Positions 16,957-25,662 of a stretch of DNA of 36,390 nt are shown piece by piece. This DNA is from Bacteroidales bacterium UBA4363 (GTDB taxonomy: Bacteria; Bacteroidota; Bacteroidia; Bacteroidales; Paludibacteraceae). Position numbers and translations under genes: made by a program. The stretch is from NCBI GenBank assembly GCA_002393965.1, contig DGSL01000012.1, positions 1,788 through 38,177 of the forward strand. Reading direction: 5' to 3'. The notes under the pieces were generated by a model. The model was not told the DNA's origin and made no database searches. It saw nothing but the letters and a program-made list of their open reading frames with translations. Positions within the stretch are counted from its first letter, which is position 1. The number at the start of each line of letters is the position of its first letter.

Positions 16957-18249
16957 ATGAGCGACAAAAAACAGAAAAACCTCGGCACAATCTGTGTTCA
17001 GGAAGGATGGAAACCAAAGAAAGGTGAACCTCGTGTACTGCCTATCTACCAGAGTACAACGTTCAAGTACGACAATACCGAACAGATGGCAGATCTCTTC
17101 GACCTTAAGGACTCTGGCTATTTCTATACTCGACTGCAGAATCCTACCAACGATTTCGTTGCTTCTAAAATTGCCGCTCTCGAAGGGGGAGTGGCAGCTA
17201 TGCTGACTTCAAGCGGACAGGCGGCTTCTTTCTATTCCGTGTTTAATGTCTGCGAGGCAGGAGGACATTTCATCAGTTCTTCAACCATCTACGGAGGTAC
17301 CTACAATCTCTTTGCCGTTACCATGAAGAAACTCGGCATCGAGGTGACATTCGTTGACCCAGATGCGCCGGAGGAGGAAATACAGAAGGCTTTCCGACCG
17401 AATACCAAATGCATCTTCGGTGAGACAATCGCCAACCCGGTCCTTAATGTGCTGGACATTGAGAAGTTCGCACGTATCGCTCACCGCAACGGTGTTCCGC
17501 TCATCGTGGATAATACGTTCCCGACTCCAATAAATTGCCGGCCTTTCGAATTCGGTGCCGATATCGTCATCCACTCTACAACTAAGTACATGGATGGACA
17601 CGCTACTGCCGTCGGAGGTTGTATCGTCGATAGTGGCAATTTCGATTGGGACGCTCAGGCTCAGAAGTTCCCAGGATTGACACAGCCCGACCCTTCTTAC
17701 CATGGACTCGCCTATACAAAGGCTTTCGGAAAGGCTGCTTTCATCACTAAGGCTACGGCACAACTCATGCGTGACCTCGGTTCTATCCAGAGCCCGCAGA
17801 ATGCTTTCCTGCTCAACCTCGGACTTGAGACGCTTCACCTCCGTATGCCTCGCCATTGCGAGAATGCTCTGCAGGTGGCTCAGTACCTCGAGGAAAATCC
17901 AGAAGTGGCATGGGTTAACTATTCTGGCTTGCGCAGCAGCAAGTACTACGAACTGGCTCAGAAACAGTTCGATGGCGGTCGTAGTTGCGGAGTCGTGACA
18001 TTCGGTATCAAGGGGGGGCGCGAGCGTTCCATCCGTTTCATGGACTCTCTCAAACTGACTTGCATCGTGACGCACGTCGCTGATGCTCGTACCTGTGTGC
18101 TTCACCCAGCAAGCCACACACACCGTCAACTCTCTGACGAACAACTGCTTGAGGCTGGAGTACGACCGGATTTGATTCGTTACTCCGTTGGTATCGAGGA
18201 TATCGATGACATCATCGCTGATCTCGAGACAGGATTCCGTGCGTTGTGA
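16957..18249 (+). CDS. metY: O-acetylhomoserine sulfhydrylase / aminocarboxypropyltransferase
   Basis: PLP enzyme of the Cys/Met metabolism family; it makes homocysteine from O-acetylhomoserine and sulfide. The 430-residue length is right for MetY rather than the ~390-residue cystathionine synthases. Lys210 in HSTTKYMDGH is the PLP lysine; PIYQSTTFKYD and the C-terminal CVLHPASHTHRQLSDEQL motif (which fixes substrate binding) fit the family. The start is the ATG at 16957, giving MSDKKQKN; the frame is open further upstream, but that part is leader. The next gene is metA, which makes the acetylated substrate, so the pair forms a direct-sulfhydrylation route. Lrp lies divergently upstream. Confidence 0.93.
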   Translation: MSDKKQKNLGTICVQEGWKPKKGEPRVLPIYQSTTFKYDNTEQMADLFDLKDSGYFYTRLQNPTNDFVASKIAALEGGVAAMLTSSGQAASFYSVFNVCEAGGHFISSSTIYGGTYNLFAVTMKKLGIEVTFVDPDAPEEEIQKAFRPNTKCIFGETIANPVLNVLDIEKFARIAHRNGVPLIVDNTFPTPINCRPFEFGADIVIHSTTKYMDGHATAVGGCIVDSGNFDWDAQAQKFPGLTQPDPSYHGLAYTKAFGKAAFITKATAQLMRDLGSIQSPQNAFLLNLGLETLHLRMPRHCENALQVAQYLEENPEVAWVNYSGLRSSKYYELAQKQFDGGRSCGVVTFGIKGGRERSIRFMDSLKLTCIVTHVADARTCVLHPASHTHRQLSDEQLLEAGVRPDLIRYSVGIEDIDDIIADLETGFRAL

Positions 18250-18375
18250 GAGGACAACACGATCTGCTCAAAAAAAAATTTGATAACAATTTTGTAGCCA
18301 GTGATGCGCAGAATACGATGAAAATCGAACTCTGCCATGGCTGGTTGAAAAGGACTATCCAAGGAGAATTGATTT

Positions 18376-19293
18376 ATGCCGCTTAATCTGCCTGACAAAC
18401 TTCCGGCAATTGATTTGTTGAAGAAGGAGAATATCTTCGTCATGGATTCCTCGCGTGCTCTTTCGCAGGATATACGACCGATGCATATCGCCTGTCTCAA
18501 CCTCATGCCGTTGAAAGTGTCAACAGAGACGGATATCGTACGGCTGCTTTCCAATACTCCTCTCCAGCTCGAACTCGAGTTCATGAAACTCCAGAGCCAT
18601 ACACCGCGTAACTCTCCTATCGAACACATGATGCAGTTCTACGTGCCTTTCGACGAGATGAAAAAACGGAAATACGACGCCCTTATCGTCACGGGGGCAC
18701 CCGTCGAACACCTCGACTACGAACAGGTGGACTACTGGGATGAACTATGCGAAGTGTTCGATTGGGCAAAGGGAAACGTAACCTCGACTCTTTTTATCTG
18801 TTGGAGTGCACAGGCTGCCCTCTATTACTATTATGGCATCCCCAAGTATCCGCTGTCGGAAAAGATGTTCGGAGTCTTCGAACATACGGTTTGTCAGCCT
18901 CTCAATCCTCTCTTCCGTGGATTCGACGATCGTTTCTTCATCCCTCATAGCCGGCATACCGAGATTCGACGCGACGACCTCCTTCGTGTTCCGGATATCA
19001 ACATCCTCTCCGAAAGCGACGAGGCAGGGGTCGCAATGGCTATGGCTCGTAACGGACGTGAGATCTTTGTCATGGGACACATGGAATACTCTCCTCTGAC
19101 GCTCGATGGGGAATACAAAAGGGACCTCGCTAAAAATCTGCCGATACGCTTGCCGGTCAATTACTATCCTGACGATGACCCGTCACGCCCTCCTGTCGTT
19201 CGTTGGCGGGCTCATGCCAATTTATTCTATCATAACTGGCTTAACTATTTTATCTATCAGGAGACTCCCTACAATCTTTCTTCTATCGTATAG
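18376..19293 (+). CDS. metA: Homoserine O-acetyltransferase, MetA type
   Basis: A 305-residue MetA. Alignment by eye with E. coli numbering gives the triad Cys142 (FICWSAQAAL), His235 and Glu237 (GHMEYSPLT). Residue 111 is Glu in TGAPVEHLDY; in studied MetA proteins Glu at this place favours acetyl-CoA and Gly favours succinyl-CoA. The enzyme should therefore make O-acetylhomoserine, matching the MetY next door. It lies 126 bases after metY, with an AT-rich gap that includes an imperfect promoter-like CAATTTTG but no terminator, so co-transcription is likely. It ends at a shared bidirectional terminator. Confidence 0.93.
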   Translation: MPLNLPDKLPAIDLLKKENIFVMDSSRALSQDIRPMHIACLNLMPLKVSTETDIVRLLSNTPLQLELEFMKLQSHTPRNSPIEHMMQFYVPFDEMKKRKYDALIVTGAPVEHLDYEQVDYWDELCEVFDWAKGNVTSTLFICWSAQAALYYYYGIPKYPLSEKMFGVFEHTVCQPLNPLFRGFDDRFFIPHSRHTEIRRDDLLRVPDINILSESDEAGVAMAMARNGREIFVMGHMEYSPLTLDGEYKRDLAKNLPIRLPVNYYPDDDPSRPPVVRWRAHANLFYHNWLNYFIYQETPYNLSSIV

Positions 19294-19340
19294 GCTCTCT
19301 CTTTGCCACAGTCGCAAATCCACACGATTGTGTGCGTTAC

Positions 19341-19377
19341 AAAAAAAAGACACCGATAACGTCGGTGTCTTTTTTTG
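19341..19377. terminator. Bidirectional terminator between metA and the PBP gene
   Basis: AGACACCGA (19348-19356) pairs with TCGGTGTCT (19362-19370), flanked by eight A on one side and a T run on the other. It serves metA on the plus strand and the convergent penicillin-binding protein gene on the minus strand. Confidence 0.92.
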
Positions 19378-19395
19378 TATGCAGGGGAGAAGTCC

Positions 19396-21822
19396 TTATT
19401 CCTTTGTCATGGATTCTTCAATGACTTCAGACGGTATCTCTTCTCCGAATTCCTCTTGCAACGAGTCTCCCGAAAGAGAGTCCTGTGACGGTGCAGCAAT
19501 ATAGGATGAACCGCAGTTGTACGTACGGTCTATAGTCTGTTTTGGCTTGTCGGAGAACCGACCACGATACGAGGCAAATTGCGCGTCGGTCAGCACCTTT
19601 TTGAAGAATGTTCCTACAATAGGAAGGGCAATCTTGCCTCCCGAACCCAATTTGCCGGTTCGGAAATGGATGCAACGATGCTCGCCGCCTACCCATGCGC
19701 CTCCGACCAAGTGTGGCGACACTCCGACAAACCAAGCGTCCGAATGGTTGTTCGAAGTGCCCGTCTTGCCTCCGAAATCCGTCATCGTCCCCGAGATATA
19801 CGACCACAGGGGTTGGGAGGTCGCTCCAGGCTCTGTCAGCGCTCCACGCAACATCTGCTGCATCAGAAATGCAGTCTCATACGGGACTGCCTGCGTGTCC
19901 TGGTGCTTTTCGTTCCGACAGTTGTAGATCTCTTTTCCGTCTGCATCGACAATGCGCTCTACCAATACCGGGTCGTGCATGCGTCCGTCGTTCAGAATGG
20001 TACAGTAGGCATTTACCAATTCTTCCAAGGTGACGTCCGATGCGCCCAGCGATGTTGACGGACGTACGTGAAGATGGGTCTTGATTCCCATCTTGTATGC
20101 AGTGCGCACAATATTGTCAATGCCAGTCTGTTGTGCCAATTTTACGGCGATGGCATTGCACGATTGAGCAAAGGCACATTTCAAGGTCATGTTCGCATTG
20201 CTGAAGAAACCGTCAGCATTGTGCGGTGTCCAGTGTTTCATCTCTCCGTTTTCCGGATAGTCCCATGCTACGTATGAGTCGCGCTCATAATCGCAGGGCG
20301 ACATCCCTTGGTTCATCGCCTCGGTATAGACAAATAACTTGAATGTGGACCCCGGTTGCCTTTGTGCACGAACTTTGTCGTATTTCCAGAAGTTGAAGTC
20401 AATGTCTCCAACCCATGCCTTTATATATCCGGTCGTCGGTTCCATCGCAACGAAACCTGTATGAAGGAATCGCTCCATGTAACGGATCGAATCATAGGAC
20501 GATAGGTCTTTATAGATATATCCTTTATCCCAATCAAATACCTTTACCTTGTGTACCTTGTTCATCGCCGCTCTGATGGAGTCCGGGTCGTTCGGGTAAC
20601 GACTCTTCAAGGCTTTGTACGTGTCTGTGCGTCGCGCAATGTTCTCAATGAAGTCCGGGATGATTTGACCACGCTCGTCTCGCCATGGCTCCTGAGTTCC
20701 CCAATGGGCATTGAAGGAACGCTGCACGCGTTTCATCTGCTCTGATACGGCCTCTTCTGCATATTTCTGCATCCGTGAGTCCACCGTGGTGTAGATCTTC
20801 AATCCGTCTGCGTAGAGGTCAATGTCTTTTTCCTTACACCATTCTTCCAGTTCGTCCGCAACGGCCTCACGGAAGTAGAGTGCATTGCCGTCATACGTTT
20901 TCTCAACAACGTACTTGCGCATGTCGATCTCAATCTTTTTCAGCGAGTCGCACTCTTCTTTCGTGATCAGATGATGGTCTCGGAGATTCTCCAACACTAC
21001 ATTACGACGCGTGCGACTGTTCTTTGGATTGATTTTTGGGTTATACGTTGTCGTGGCTTTCAGCATACCCACCAGCGTGGCACTCTGCTCCGTAGTCAGG
21101 TCTTTCGGTGTCGTTCCGAAGTAGGTCTTGGCGGCTGTCTTGATGCCGTACGCATTGCTGCCGAAGTCCACCGTATTCAGATACATCGTCAGGATCTCCT
21201 GTTTGTCGTAGATACACTCGATCTTGATGGCTGTAATCCATTCTTTCGTCTTGGCAATGATGATGGACAGACCCGGAATATGACCCAACAGACCCGTCGA
21301 GAACTGGCTACGTGTCTTGAACATGTTTTTTACCAACTGCTGCGTGATGGTCGAGGCGCCTCGTGTCTTACCATACAATGCCATGTCTTTCACAGCGGCA
21401 AACAGGCCTTGAAAGTCAATGCCGAAATGGTCATAGAAGCGCTCGTCTTCCGTGGCGATAAGCGTGTTCACCAACATGGGGTTGATGTCCTCGTATTTGA
21501 CTGGTGTACGGTTTTCCCGGAAGTACTTGCCAATCAGTTTCCCGTCTGATGAGTAGATCTCGGAGGCAACATTCGGTTCTGGATGACGGACATTCTCAAT
21601 GCTCGGTGACTTGCCGAACAGCCATAGAAAGTTGATGTCAACCAACAGTAGATATAGTAGAAATAACAGGAATAGGTACAGCAGCGACAATCCGATTTTT
21701 CCATACCAGGGGGCACTGTTAAAGCCCTTTTTACGATTCGAAAAGAACTGGCGGATAGCCTGCCAGACCTTTATTCCGTACTTTCTGACGATGACGAGTA
21801 GTTTTTTGTATGTGTTGTTCAT
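19396..21822 (-). CDS. mrcA: Penicillin-binding protein 1A (bifunctional glycosyltransferase/transpeptidase)
   Basis: An 808-residue class A penicillin-binding protein that polymerises glycan strands and cross-links peptidoglycan. A cytoplasmic basic tail is followed by a transmembrane helix (~43-63). The GT51 domain has motif EDERFYDHFG (catalytic Glu125) and GASTITQQLVKNMF (~155-168). The transpeptidase domain has STFK (SxxK), SCN (SxN) and KTGTSNNH (KTG), all intact. A C-terminal Asp/Glu/Ser-rich tail follows. The gene is alone, convergent with metA, and has a -7 match at 21905-21912. The symbol is by family resemblance; PBP1A and PBP1B types are not sharply separated in Bacteroidetes. Confidence 0.93.
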   Translation of the reverse strand: MNNTYKKLLVIVRKYGIKVWQAIRQFFSNRKKGFNSAPWYGKIGLSLLYLFLLFLLYLLLVDINFLWLFGKSPSIENVRHPEPNVASEIYSSDGKLIGKYFRENRTPVKYEDINPMLVNTLIATEDERFYDHFGIDFQGLFAAVKDMALYGKTRGASTITQQLVKNMFKTRSQFSTGLLGHIPGLSIIIAKTKEWITAIKIECIYDKQEILTMYLNTVDFGSNAYGIKTAAKTYFGTTPKDLTTEQSATLVGMLKATTTYNPKINPKNSRTRRNVVLENLRDHHLITKEECDSLKKIEIDMRKYVVEKTYDGNALYFREAVADELEEWCKEKDIDLYADGLKIYTTVDSRMQKYAEEAVSEQMKRVQRSFNAHWGTQEPWRDERGQIIPDFIENIARRTDTYKALKSRYPNDPDSIRAAMNKVHKVKVFDWDKGYIYKDLSSYDSIRYMERFLHTGFVAMEPTTGYIKAWVGDIDFNFWKYDKVRAQRQPGSTFKLFVYTEAMNQGMSPCDYERDSYVAWDYPENGEMKHWTPHNADGFFSNANMTLKCAFAQSCNAIAVKLAQQTGIDNIVRTAYKMGIKTHLHVRPSTSLGASDVTLEELVNAYCTILNDGRMHDPVLVERIVDADGKEIYNCRNEKHQDTQAVPYETAFLMQQMLRGALTEPGATSQPLWSYISGTMTDFGGKTGTSNNHSDAWFVGVSPHLVGGAWVGGEHRCIHFRTGKLGSGGKIALPIVGTFFKKVLTDAQFASYRGRFSDKPKQTIDRTYNCGSSYIAAPSQDSLSGDSLQEEFGEEIPSEVIEESMTKE

Positions 21823-21904
21823 AGAACCAAAGGAAAGCGGCCAAGAAACCCTTCCCGTGTTGTGTTTTCCATTGCTTTCTGGTGGGGTGTGTCGAAACAG
21901 ATGC

Positions 21905-21912
21905 CAAATATA
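21905..21912 (-). promoter_or_regulatory. -7 element of the PBP1A promoter
   Basis: On the minus strand this reads TATATTTG, a full TAnnTTTG match, about 80 bases before the ATG. No exact TTTG -33 box is visible. Confidence 0.5.
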
Positions 21913-22037
21913 CTCTTTTTTTATAACACGGCATATTCAGATTGTTCCTATTTTTGTGGGAAATTTTAACCGAATGGAACGCTCTCTGAAATGGCCTTCC
22001 AAAGAGATGGAATAGAAAACTTAACAGTGAAGAAAAA

Positions 22038-22337
22038 ATGATAAGACACATCGTACTGTTCAAAATGAAACCCTTTTCCGATGCGGCAAGCCGGTTGAGC
22101 AAACTATCTGAAATAAAGGTCGCCCTGGAAGATCTGACTCAGAAGGTACCTGAACTGCTGCGCGCAGAGGCTGGAATTAACATGAACCCTGCAGAGGACT
22201 ATGATCTTTCCCTGACGTGCGACGTGAATAGCATGGACGATCTGGAGGTCTATGCCAACCATCCCGATCACGTTGCTGTGAAGCATATCATTCGTGAGGT
22301 GCTGGAAGCACGGGCATGTGTCGATTACGAGGTCTGA
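22038..22337 (+). CDS. Dabb family protein (stress-responsive alpha/beta barrel)
   Basis: A 99-residue protein of the Dabb ferredoxin-like family: MIRHIVLFKMKP at the start, GINMNPAEDYDLSLTCDV in the middle and YANHPDHVAVKHII near the end. These are the positions of the family's conserved His and aromatic residues. Dabb proteins form dimeric barrels; some are enzymes of small-molecule degradation, many have no known role. It is followed 80 bases later by ogt and divergent from the PBP1A gene. The family call is firm, the role unknown. Confidence 0.88.
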   Translation: MIRHIVLFKMKPFSDAASRLSKLSEIKVALEDLTQKVPELLRAEAGINMNPAEDYDLSLTCDVNSMDDLEVYANHPDHVAVKHIIREVLEARACVDYEV

Positions 22338-22417
22338 ACCGACTTTCAATACACAAAATGATGGAAAGGATGTCGCCGTTCCCAGTTCTCGGAATTGTGT
22401 AATCCCAGTGTGATTCT

Positions 22418-22975
22418 ATGTTTTATGACAGCATGGACTTTACGGCACGATATCTTTCTCCGATAGGAAACATTACCATGGCATCCGATGGTATGAACCT
22501 TGTCGGTCTGTGGTTTGATGGACAGAAGTATTTTGCGGATACGCTCTGCCTTGATCATGTGTCCCGACCGTCCCTGCCAGTATTTCAAGATACGTACCGA
22601 TGGCTTGATACGTATTTCAGTGGGAGAGACCCTCATTTCACTCCACGCTTGCTGATGCGTACAACGACGTTCCGTAGGCGCGTATGGAACTTACTGCTCT
22701 CCATTCCGTATGGCGAAACAGTGACCTACGGTGATTTGGCACGTCGTCTGACTGCCGTACCGGGTCTGCTCGCCTCGCATCACTTCGAAAGGACGTTGCA
22801 GTCAGAGACTCCACGAAACAGACTGTCAGCCCAGGCCGTCGGAGGTGCGGTCGCACACAATAGTATTTCCTTAATCATTCCCTGCCATCGTGTCATCGCT
22901 TCGGATGGATCGCTCACGGGCTATGCCGCCGGTCTTTCCCGAAAAAGGTTTCTTTTGCAGTTGGAAGGAGAATAA
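22418..22975 (+). CDS. ogt: Methylated-DNA--protein-cysteine methyltransferase
   Basis: A 185-residue Ogt/AdaC-type DNA repair protein that removes the alkyl group from O6-alkylguanine in a single-use reaction. The acceptor is Cys156 in IIPCHRVIASDGSLTGYAAGL; YGDLARRL (104-111) and AQAVGGAVAHN (138-148) carry the DNA-binding helix and the Asn hinge. An extra segment of about 17 residues (roughly 118-134, ASHHFERTLQSETPRN) lies between these two, longer than in the relatives I recall. The start could also be the ATG at 22433. It is followed four bases later by a DUF1294 gene and is probably co-transcribed with it. Confidence 0.92.
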   Translation: MFYDSMDFTARYLSPIGNITMASDGMNLVGLWFDGQKYFADTLCLDHVSRPSLPVFQDTYRWLDTYFSGRDPHFTPRLLMRTTTFRRRVWNLLLSIPYGETVTYGDLARRLTAVPGLLASHHFERTLQSETPRNRLSAQAVGGAVAHNSISLIIPCHRVIASDGSLTGYAAGLSRKRFLLQLEGE

Positions 22976-22979
22976 CAGA

Positions 22980-23264
22980 ATGGAGTTCCTTATTGTCATC
23001 GTTGTTTATCTTGTCGCTGTCAATGTCGTCGCATTTCTTCTCTTCGGCATCGATAAGTGGAAGGCCCGCCACGCACGGTGGCGCATATCCGAGACGACAC
23101 TCTTCGGCATGGCATTGATGGGAGGTGGTCTCGGTGCTTGGCTTGGTATGAGGGTGTGGCACCACAAGACCCTGCATCGACTCTTTCGTTATGGCATCCC
23201 TTTTTTACTGATTCTCCATCTTTCCCTGTTCGTCTTCTTGTATTCCAGTACCTGTTTTTCCTGA
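22980..23264 (+). CDS. DUF1294 membrane protein
   Basis: A 94-residue protein with two membrane helices (residues 2-21, then ~72-90) and a conserved middle: DKWKARHARWRISETTL, then GGGLGAWLGMRVWHHKT. This is the signature of DUF1294, small membrane proteins of unknown function often fused to or near cold-shock domains. It starts four bases after ogt, with the Shine-Dalgarno-like GGAAGGAG at 22963-22970 inside the ogt end; the upstream reading frame (from 22890) is just the ogt overlap. Function unknown. Confidence 0.88.
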   Translation: MEFLIVIVVYLVAVNVVAFLLFGIDKWKARHARWRISETTLFGMALMGGGLGAWLGMRVWHHKTLHRLFRYGIPFLLILHLSLFVFLYSSTCFS

Positions 23265-23352
23265 ATATCGTAGCATGATATCCCTTTAAATTGCGAGAAG
23301 AGAAAGCGTTATTCCCTTTATTTTGTGATAGGGACACCCCTTTCTGACATGG

Positions 23353-23360
23353 TAAATTTG
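23353..23360 (+). promoter_or_regulatory. -7 element before the flavodoxin gene
   Basis: TAAATTTG matches TAnnTTTG and lies 39 bases before the flavodoxin ATG. The nearest TTTG upstream (23322-23325) is 27 bases away, further than usual. Confidence 0.45.
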
Positions 23361-23399
23361 CGTACGGTTATTGATTACTTTATTTAAATAATTGTACGT

Positions 23400-23903
23400 A
23401 TGAACAAAATTGGTATCTTTTTCGGTTCTTCAACCGGCAACACAACGGTTGCTGCAGAAAAAATCGCGGCACAACTCGGCAATGCGGATCTTCATGATGT
23501 GGGAGAGGGTGTCTCTTCCGCCGACTTTGAAGGGTATGATTATCTCATTCTCGGTACTTCGACTTGGGGATGCGGAGACTTACAGGATGATTGGGAAACG
23601 ACACTTCCGGAATTGCAGAAGGCTGATCTCTCCGGGAAGACGGTTGCCCTCTTTGGACTGGGAGATTCATCTTCCTATTCCGATACGTTTGTCAGTGCAA
23701 TGGGCAAGATTTACGATGTCTTGAAGCAAAAGGATGTCTCGTTGGTCGGCCAGGTGGACAGCTCGGATTATTCTTACGATGATTCCGAGGCTTTGGTGAA
23801 TGGAAAATTTGTGGGACTCGCATTGGACGAAGATAATGAATCATCGAAGACTGACGAACGAATCAAAGGTTGGGTCGAGTCCATTCGGGAGAGCATGAAG
23901 TAA
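23400..23903 (+). CDS. fldA: Flavodoxin
   Basis: A 167-residue FMN-binding electron carrier. The phosphate-binding loop is FGSSTGNTT (residues ~8-16); LGTSTWGCGDLQDDW and FGLGDSSSYSDTFVSAMGKIYD are the two FMN-flanking loops of long-chain flavodoxins, the second including the extra insert of that class. It is cytosolic and would pass electrons to enzymes such as radical SAM or pyruvate-metabolising enzymes. It stands as a single gene with its own -7 element, convergent with a radical SAM gene 64 bases downstream; the neighbour could be a client, but adjacency does not show this. Confidence 0.93.
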   Translation: MNKIGIFFGSSTGNTTVAAEKIAAQLGNADLHDVGEGVSSADFEGYDYLILGTSTWGCGDLQDDWETTLPELQKADLSGKTVALFGLGDSSSYSDTFVSAMGKIYDVLKQKDVSLVGQVDSSDYSYDDSEALVNGKFVGLALDEDNESSKTDERIKGWVESIRESMK

Positions 23904-23967
23904 CTCTTTGAATAAGGATAGACAGAGCGATAAGGGAAAAGATACTAACTTATTCGAGATCCCGTTA

Positions 23968-24795
23968 TCAGTGAAATCCACAACGAAGGCAGGTTTCTTC
24001 GACAGCTTTGTGCTGCTGGAAGCCCTCTCGGATGCGCAAGGCCCTTTCGGAGTGCAGGATACTGCCCAGGTCCTCGGTGAGGATATTGCCTAATGGCATG
24101 CTCCCGGTAGCATCAATGCAGCATGGTACCACCGTTCCGTCCACCAATATGGCAACATGGTCACGCAGCCCCTGACAGTGTTTCTCGACTTGTATTTCGT
24201 TTTCGTCCGACGGCCAGCGGAATCGCCGGCTGTTGTGTAGGAAAAGATGGCTTGCCAATCGGATGTTGCCGTCTTTCTCCAACTCTTCGGTCGTAAGGTG
24301 AAAACGCTCCGATAGGTAGCGGTGTATGTGAAGGTTAAACTCGGACGATTCGTCGGCTGACTCACGGTTCCATAGACGCAGGTTGACGTAGCAGGCAGGA
24401 CTTAATTCCATGGCGGCATCAAGGGTGGACTGGAGGAGGGTGGAAAGAAGCCTCTTGGGTACGTTGTACTCCCAGTCGTGTAGCGAGATGTTGATCTGGC
24501 GGACGCTCCTCAGAACCTCTTTCTGTTCTGCTACCTGGCGACCGTTGGTCGTCAGGTTGACATGCAACCCCAGCGATCTGGCATCTTCGACGATTCCGGC
24601 AAATTGGGGATGGATGAGTGGCTCGCCCAGAACATGCAGATAGACATAGTCCGTATAGGGACGGATGCGCTCTGCAATGTTCCGAAATGTCCTGCGGTCC
24701 ATATCGCTCTTCTCTCGTTCGTCCTTGCAACAGAACGGACAATGGAAGTTACAGCGGTTGGTGATTTCAATGTATATCTTTTTCAGGATAGGCAT
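23968..24795 (-). CDS. Radical SAM/SPASM domain protein
   Basis: A 275-residue protein with the radical SAM cluster motif CNFHCPFC (Cys15, Cys19, Cys22 from the chosen start) and a core beta/alpha barrel including HVLGEPLIHPQF (the GEP-like SAM motif) and LTTNGR. The C-terminus has SPASM-type cysteines (HCQGL, VPCCID, CLRCGF), which bind one or more extra Fe-S clusters. SPASM proteins often modify peptides or mature enzymes, but no substrate is seen nearby. The frame extends to a GTG at 24822; I use the ATG at 24795, which leads straight into the usual LKKIYIEITNRC. It ends convergently with the flavodoxin gene. Confidence 0.88.
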   Translation of the reverse strand: MPILKKIYIEITNRCNFHCPFCCKDEREKSDMDRRTFRNIAERIRPYTDYVYLHVLGEPLIHPQFAGIVEDARSLGLHVNLTTNGRQVAEQKEVLRSVRQINISLHDWEYNVPKRLLSTLLQSTLDAAMELSPACYVNLRLWNRESADESSEFNLHIHRYLSERFHLTTEELEKDGNIRLASHLFLHNSRRFRWPSDENEIQVEKHCQGLRDHVAILVDGTVVPCCIDATGSMPLGNILTEDLGSILHSERALRIREGFQQHKAVEETCLRCGFH

Positions 24796-24839
24796 AAGGT
24801 TCTCTGAAGGGCATGAATCCACGCTCCAGATATAAAAAT

Positions 24840-24875
24840 AAGCAGGAGAGAGGAATCGTTTCTTTTCTCCTGCTT
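24840..24875 (-). terminator. Terminator after the DUF5606 gene
   Basis: AAGCAGGAGA (24840-24849) pairs with TCTCCTGCTT (24866-24875). Read on the minus strand the hairpin is followed by a T-rich run. It lies about 70 bases past the DUF5606 stop and before the radical SAM gene on the same strand. Confidence 0.8.
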
Positions 24876-24946
24876 GTTATTGCGTCAGACCATCGTCCTT
24901 TTTCCTGTAAGGGTAGAGGATAGGTTGAACTCGGTTGTTTTCTTGT

Positions 24947-25483
24947 CTATTTGCCCGCTTTGCGAACGGTGGTGGATTTTGCTGTTCCGGCAGGCTTTCT
25001 GCTTGATGCTTTCGGCGTTGCGCTGTTACCGCTTGTCTTGCCGGCACTTTTGGCTTCTTTCTTGACTTCAGCCGGTGTTTCCTTGTTTTCTTCCGTCTGT
25101 ACGGAGAAGTCCGTCAATCCATCGTTGATCAGAATATTGTACCACGAGATGACTTTCTTGATATCATTGGCATAGACATGCTCACGGTCAAACGAAGGCA
25201 AGACCTCTGCAAAGTAGGTCTTTAGCGCTTCTTTGTCTTTCAGGTCTATATTCACGGGCTTGCCTGACTCTTTCTTGTTGATAAGTTCAAATACGTCTGA
25301 CAGAGGCGTCTCTCCGTTGTCTGTGTAGATGGCTACGTCTGCAAGCGATACGACTTTGTCCTTGGCATAGGCAGGCAGGCGACGCTTGTCTGCTATCGAC
25401 TCGACAATCAGCATGTTGTTACCTCTGGAAATCAATCTGAACAAGCCTGGCTTGCCCGAAATGGAAAGTACTCCGTTGATCAT
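24947..25483 (-). CDS. DUF5606 family protein
   Basis: A 178-residue protein. The first ~125 residues match the pattern of DUF5606, a conserved Bacteroidetes family of unknown function: MINGVLSISGKPGLFRLISRG, NNMLIVESI, DNGETPLSDVFELI, SFDREHVYANDIKKVISWYN. The last ~50 residues are low-complexity Lys/Ala/Ser/Thr-rich and basic, like a nucleic-acid-binding tail. No signal peptide or membrane helix is seen. It is a single-gene unit with its own -7 element and a terminator. Function unknown. Confidence 0.9.
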   Translation of the reverse strand: MINGVLSISGKPGLFRLISRGNNMLIVESIADKRRLPAYAKDKVVSLADVAIYTDNGETPLSDVFELINKKESGKPVNIDLKDKEALKTYFAEVLPSFDREHVYANDIKKVISWYNILINDGLTDFSVQTEENKETPAEVKKEAKSAGKTSGNSATPKASSRKPAGTAKSTTVRKAGK

Positions 25484-25552
25484 TTTCTTGTTCTTTGTTG
25501 TTTATTTAGGAACTCTTAGAAGTTACCTTGGATGTTTTTCTTTAAATTTCGA

Positions 25553-25560
25553 CAAAGATA
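25553..25560 (-). promoter_or_regulatory. -7 element of the DUF5606 promoter
   Basis: On the minus strand this reads TATCTTTG, a full TAnnTTTG match, about 70 bases before the DUF5606 ATG and divergent from the next promoter. Confidence 0.55.
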
Positions 25561-25627
25561 TTTTTTTTATTTGATATGCTCCCCACCTTTTTTGTTTTCT
25601 TTCGCTTTTTATCATTGAACTTTTTTT

Positions 25628-25635
25628 TACTTTTG
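25628..25635 (+). promoter_or_regulatory. -7 element of the pectinesterase-like gene
   Basis: TACTTTTG matches TAnnTTTG and lies 28 bases before the ATG at 25663. The upstream DNA is very T-rich and has no exact TTTG box at the expected distance. Confidence 0.5.
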
Positions 25636-25662
25636 TTGAAAATCTAATCTCAATATATTTCT

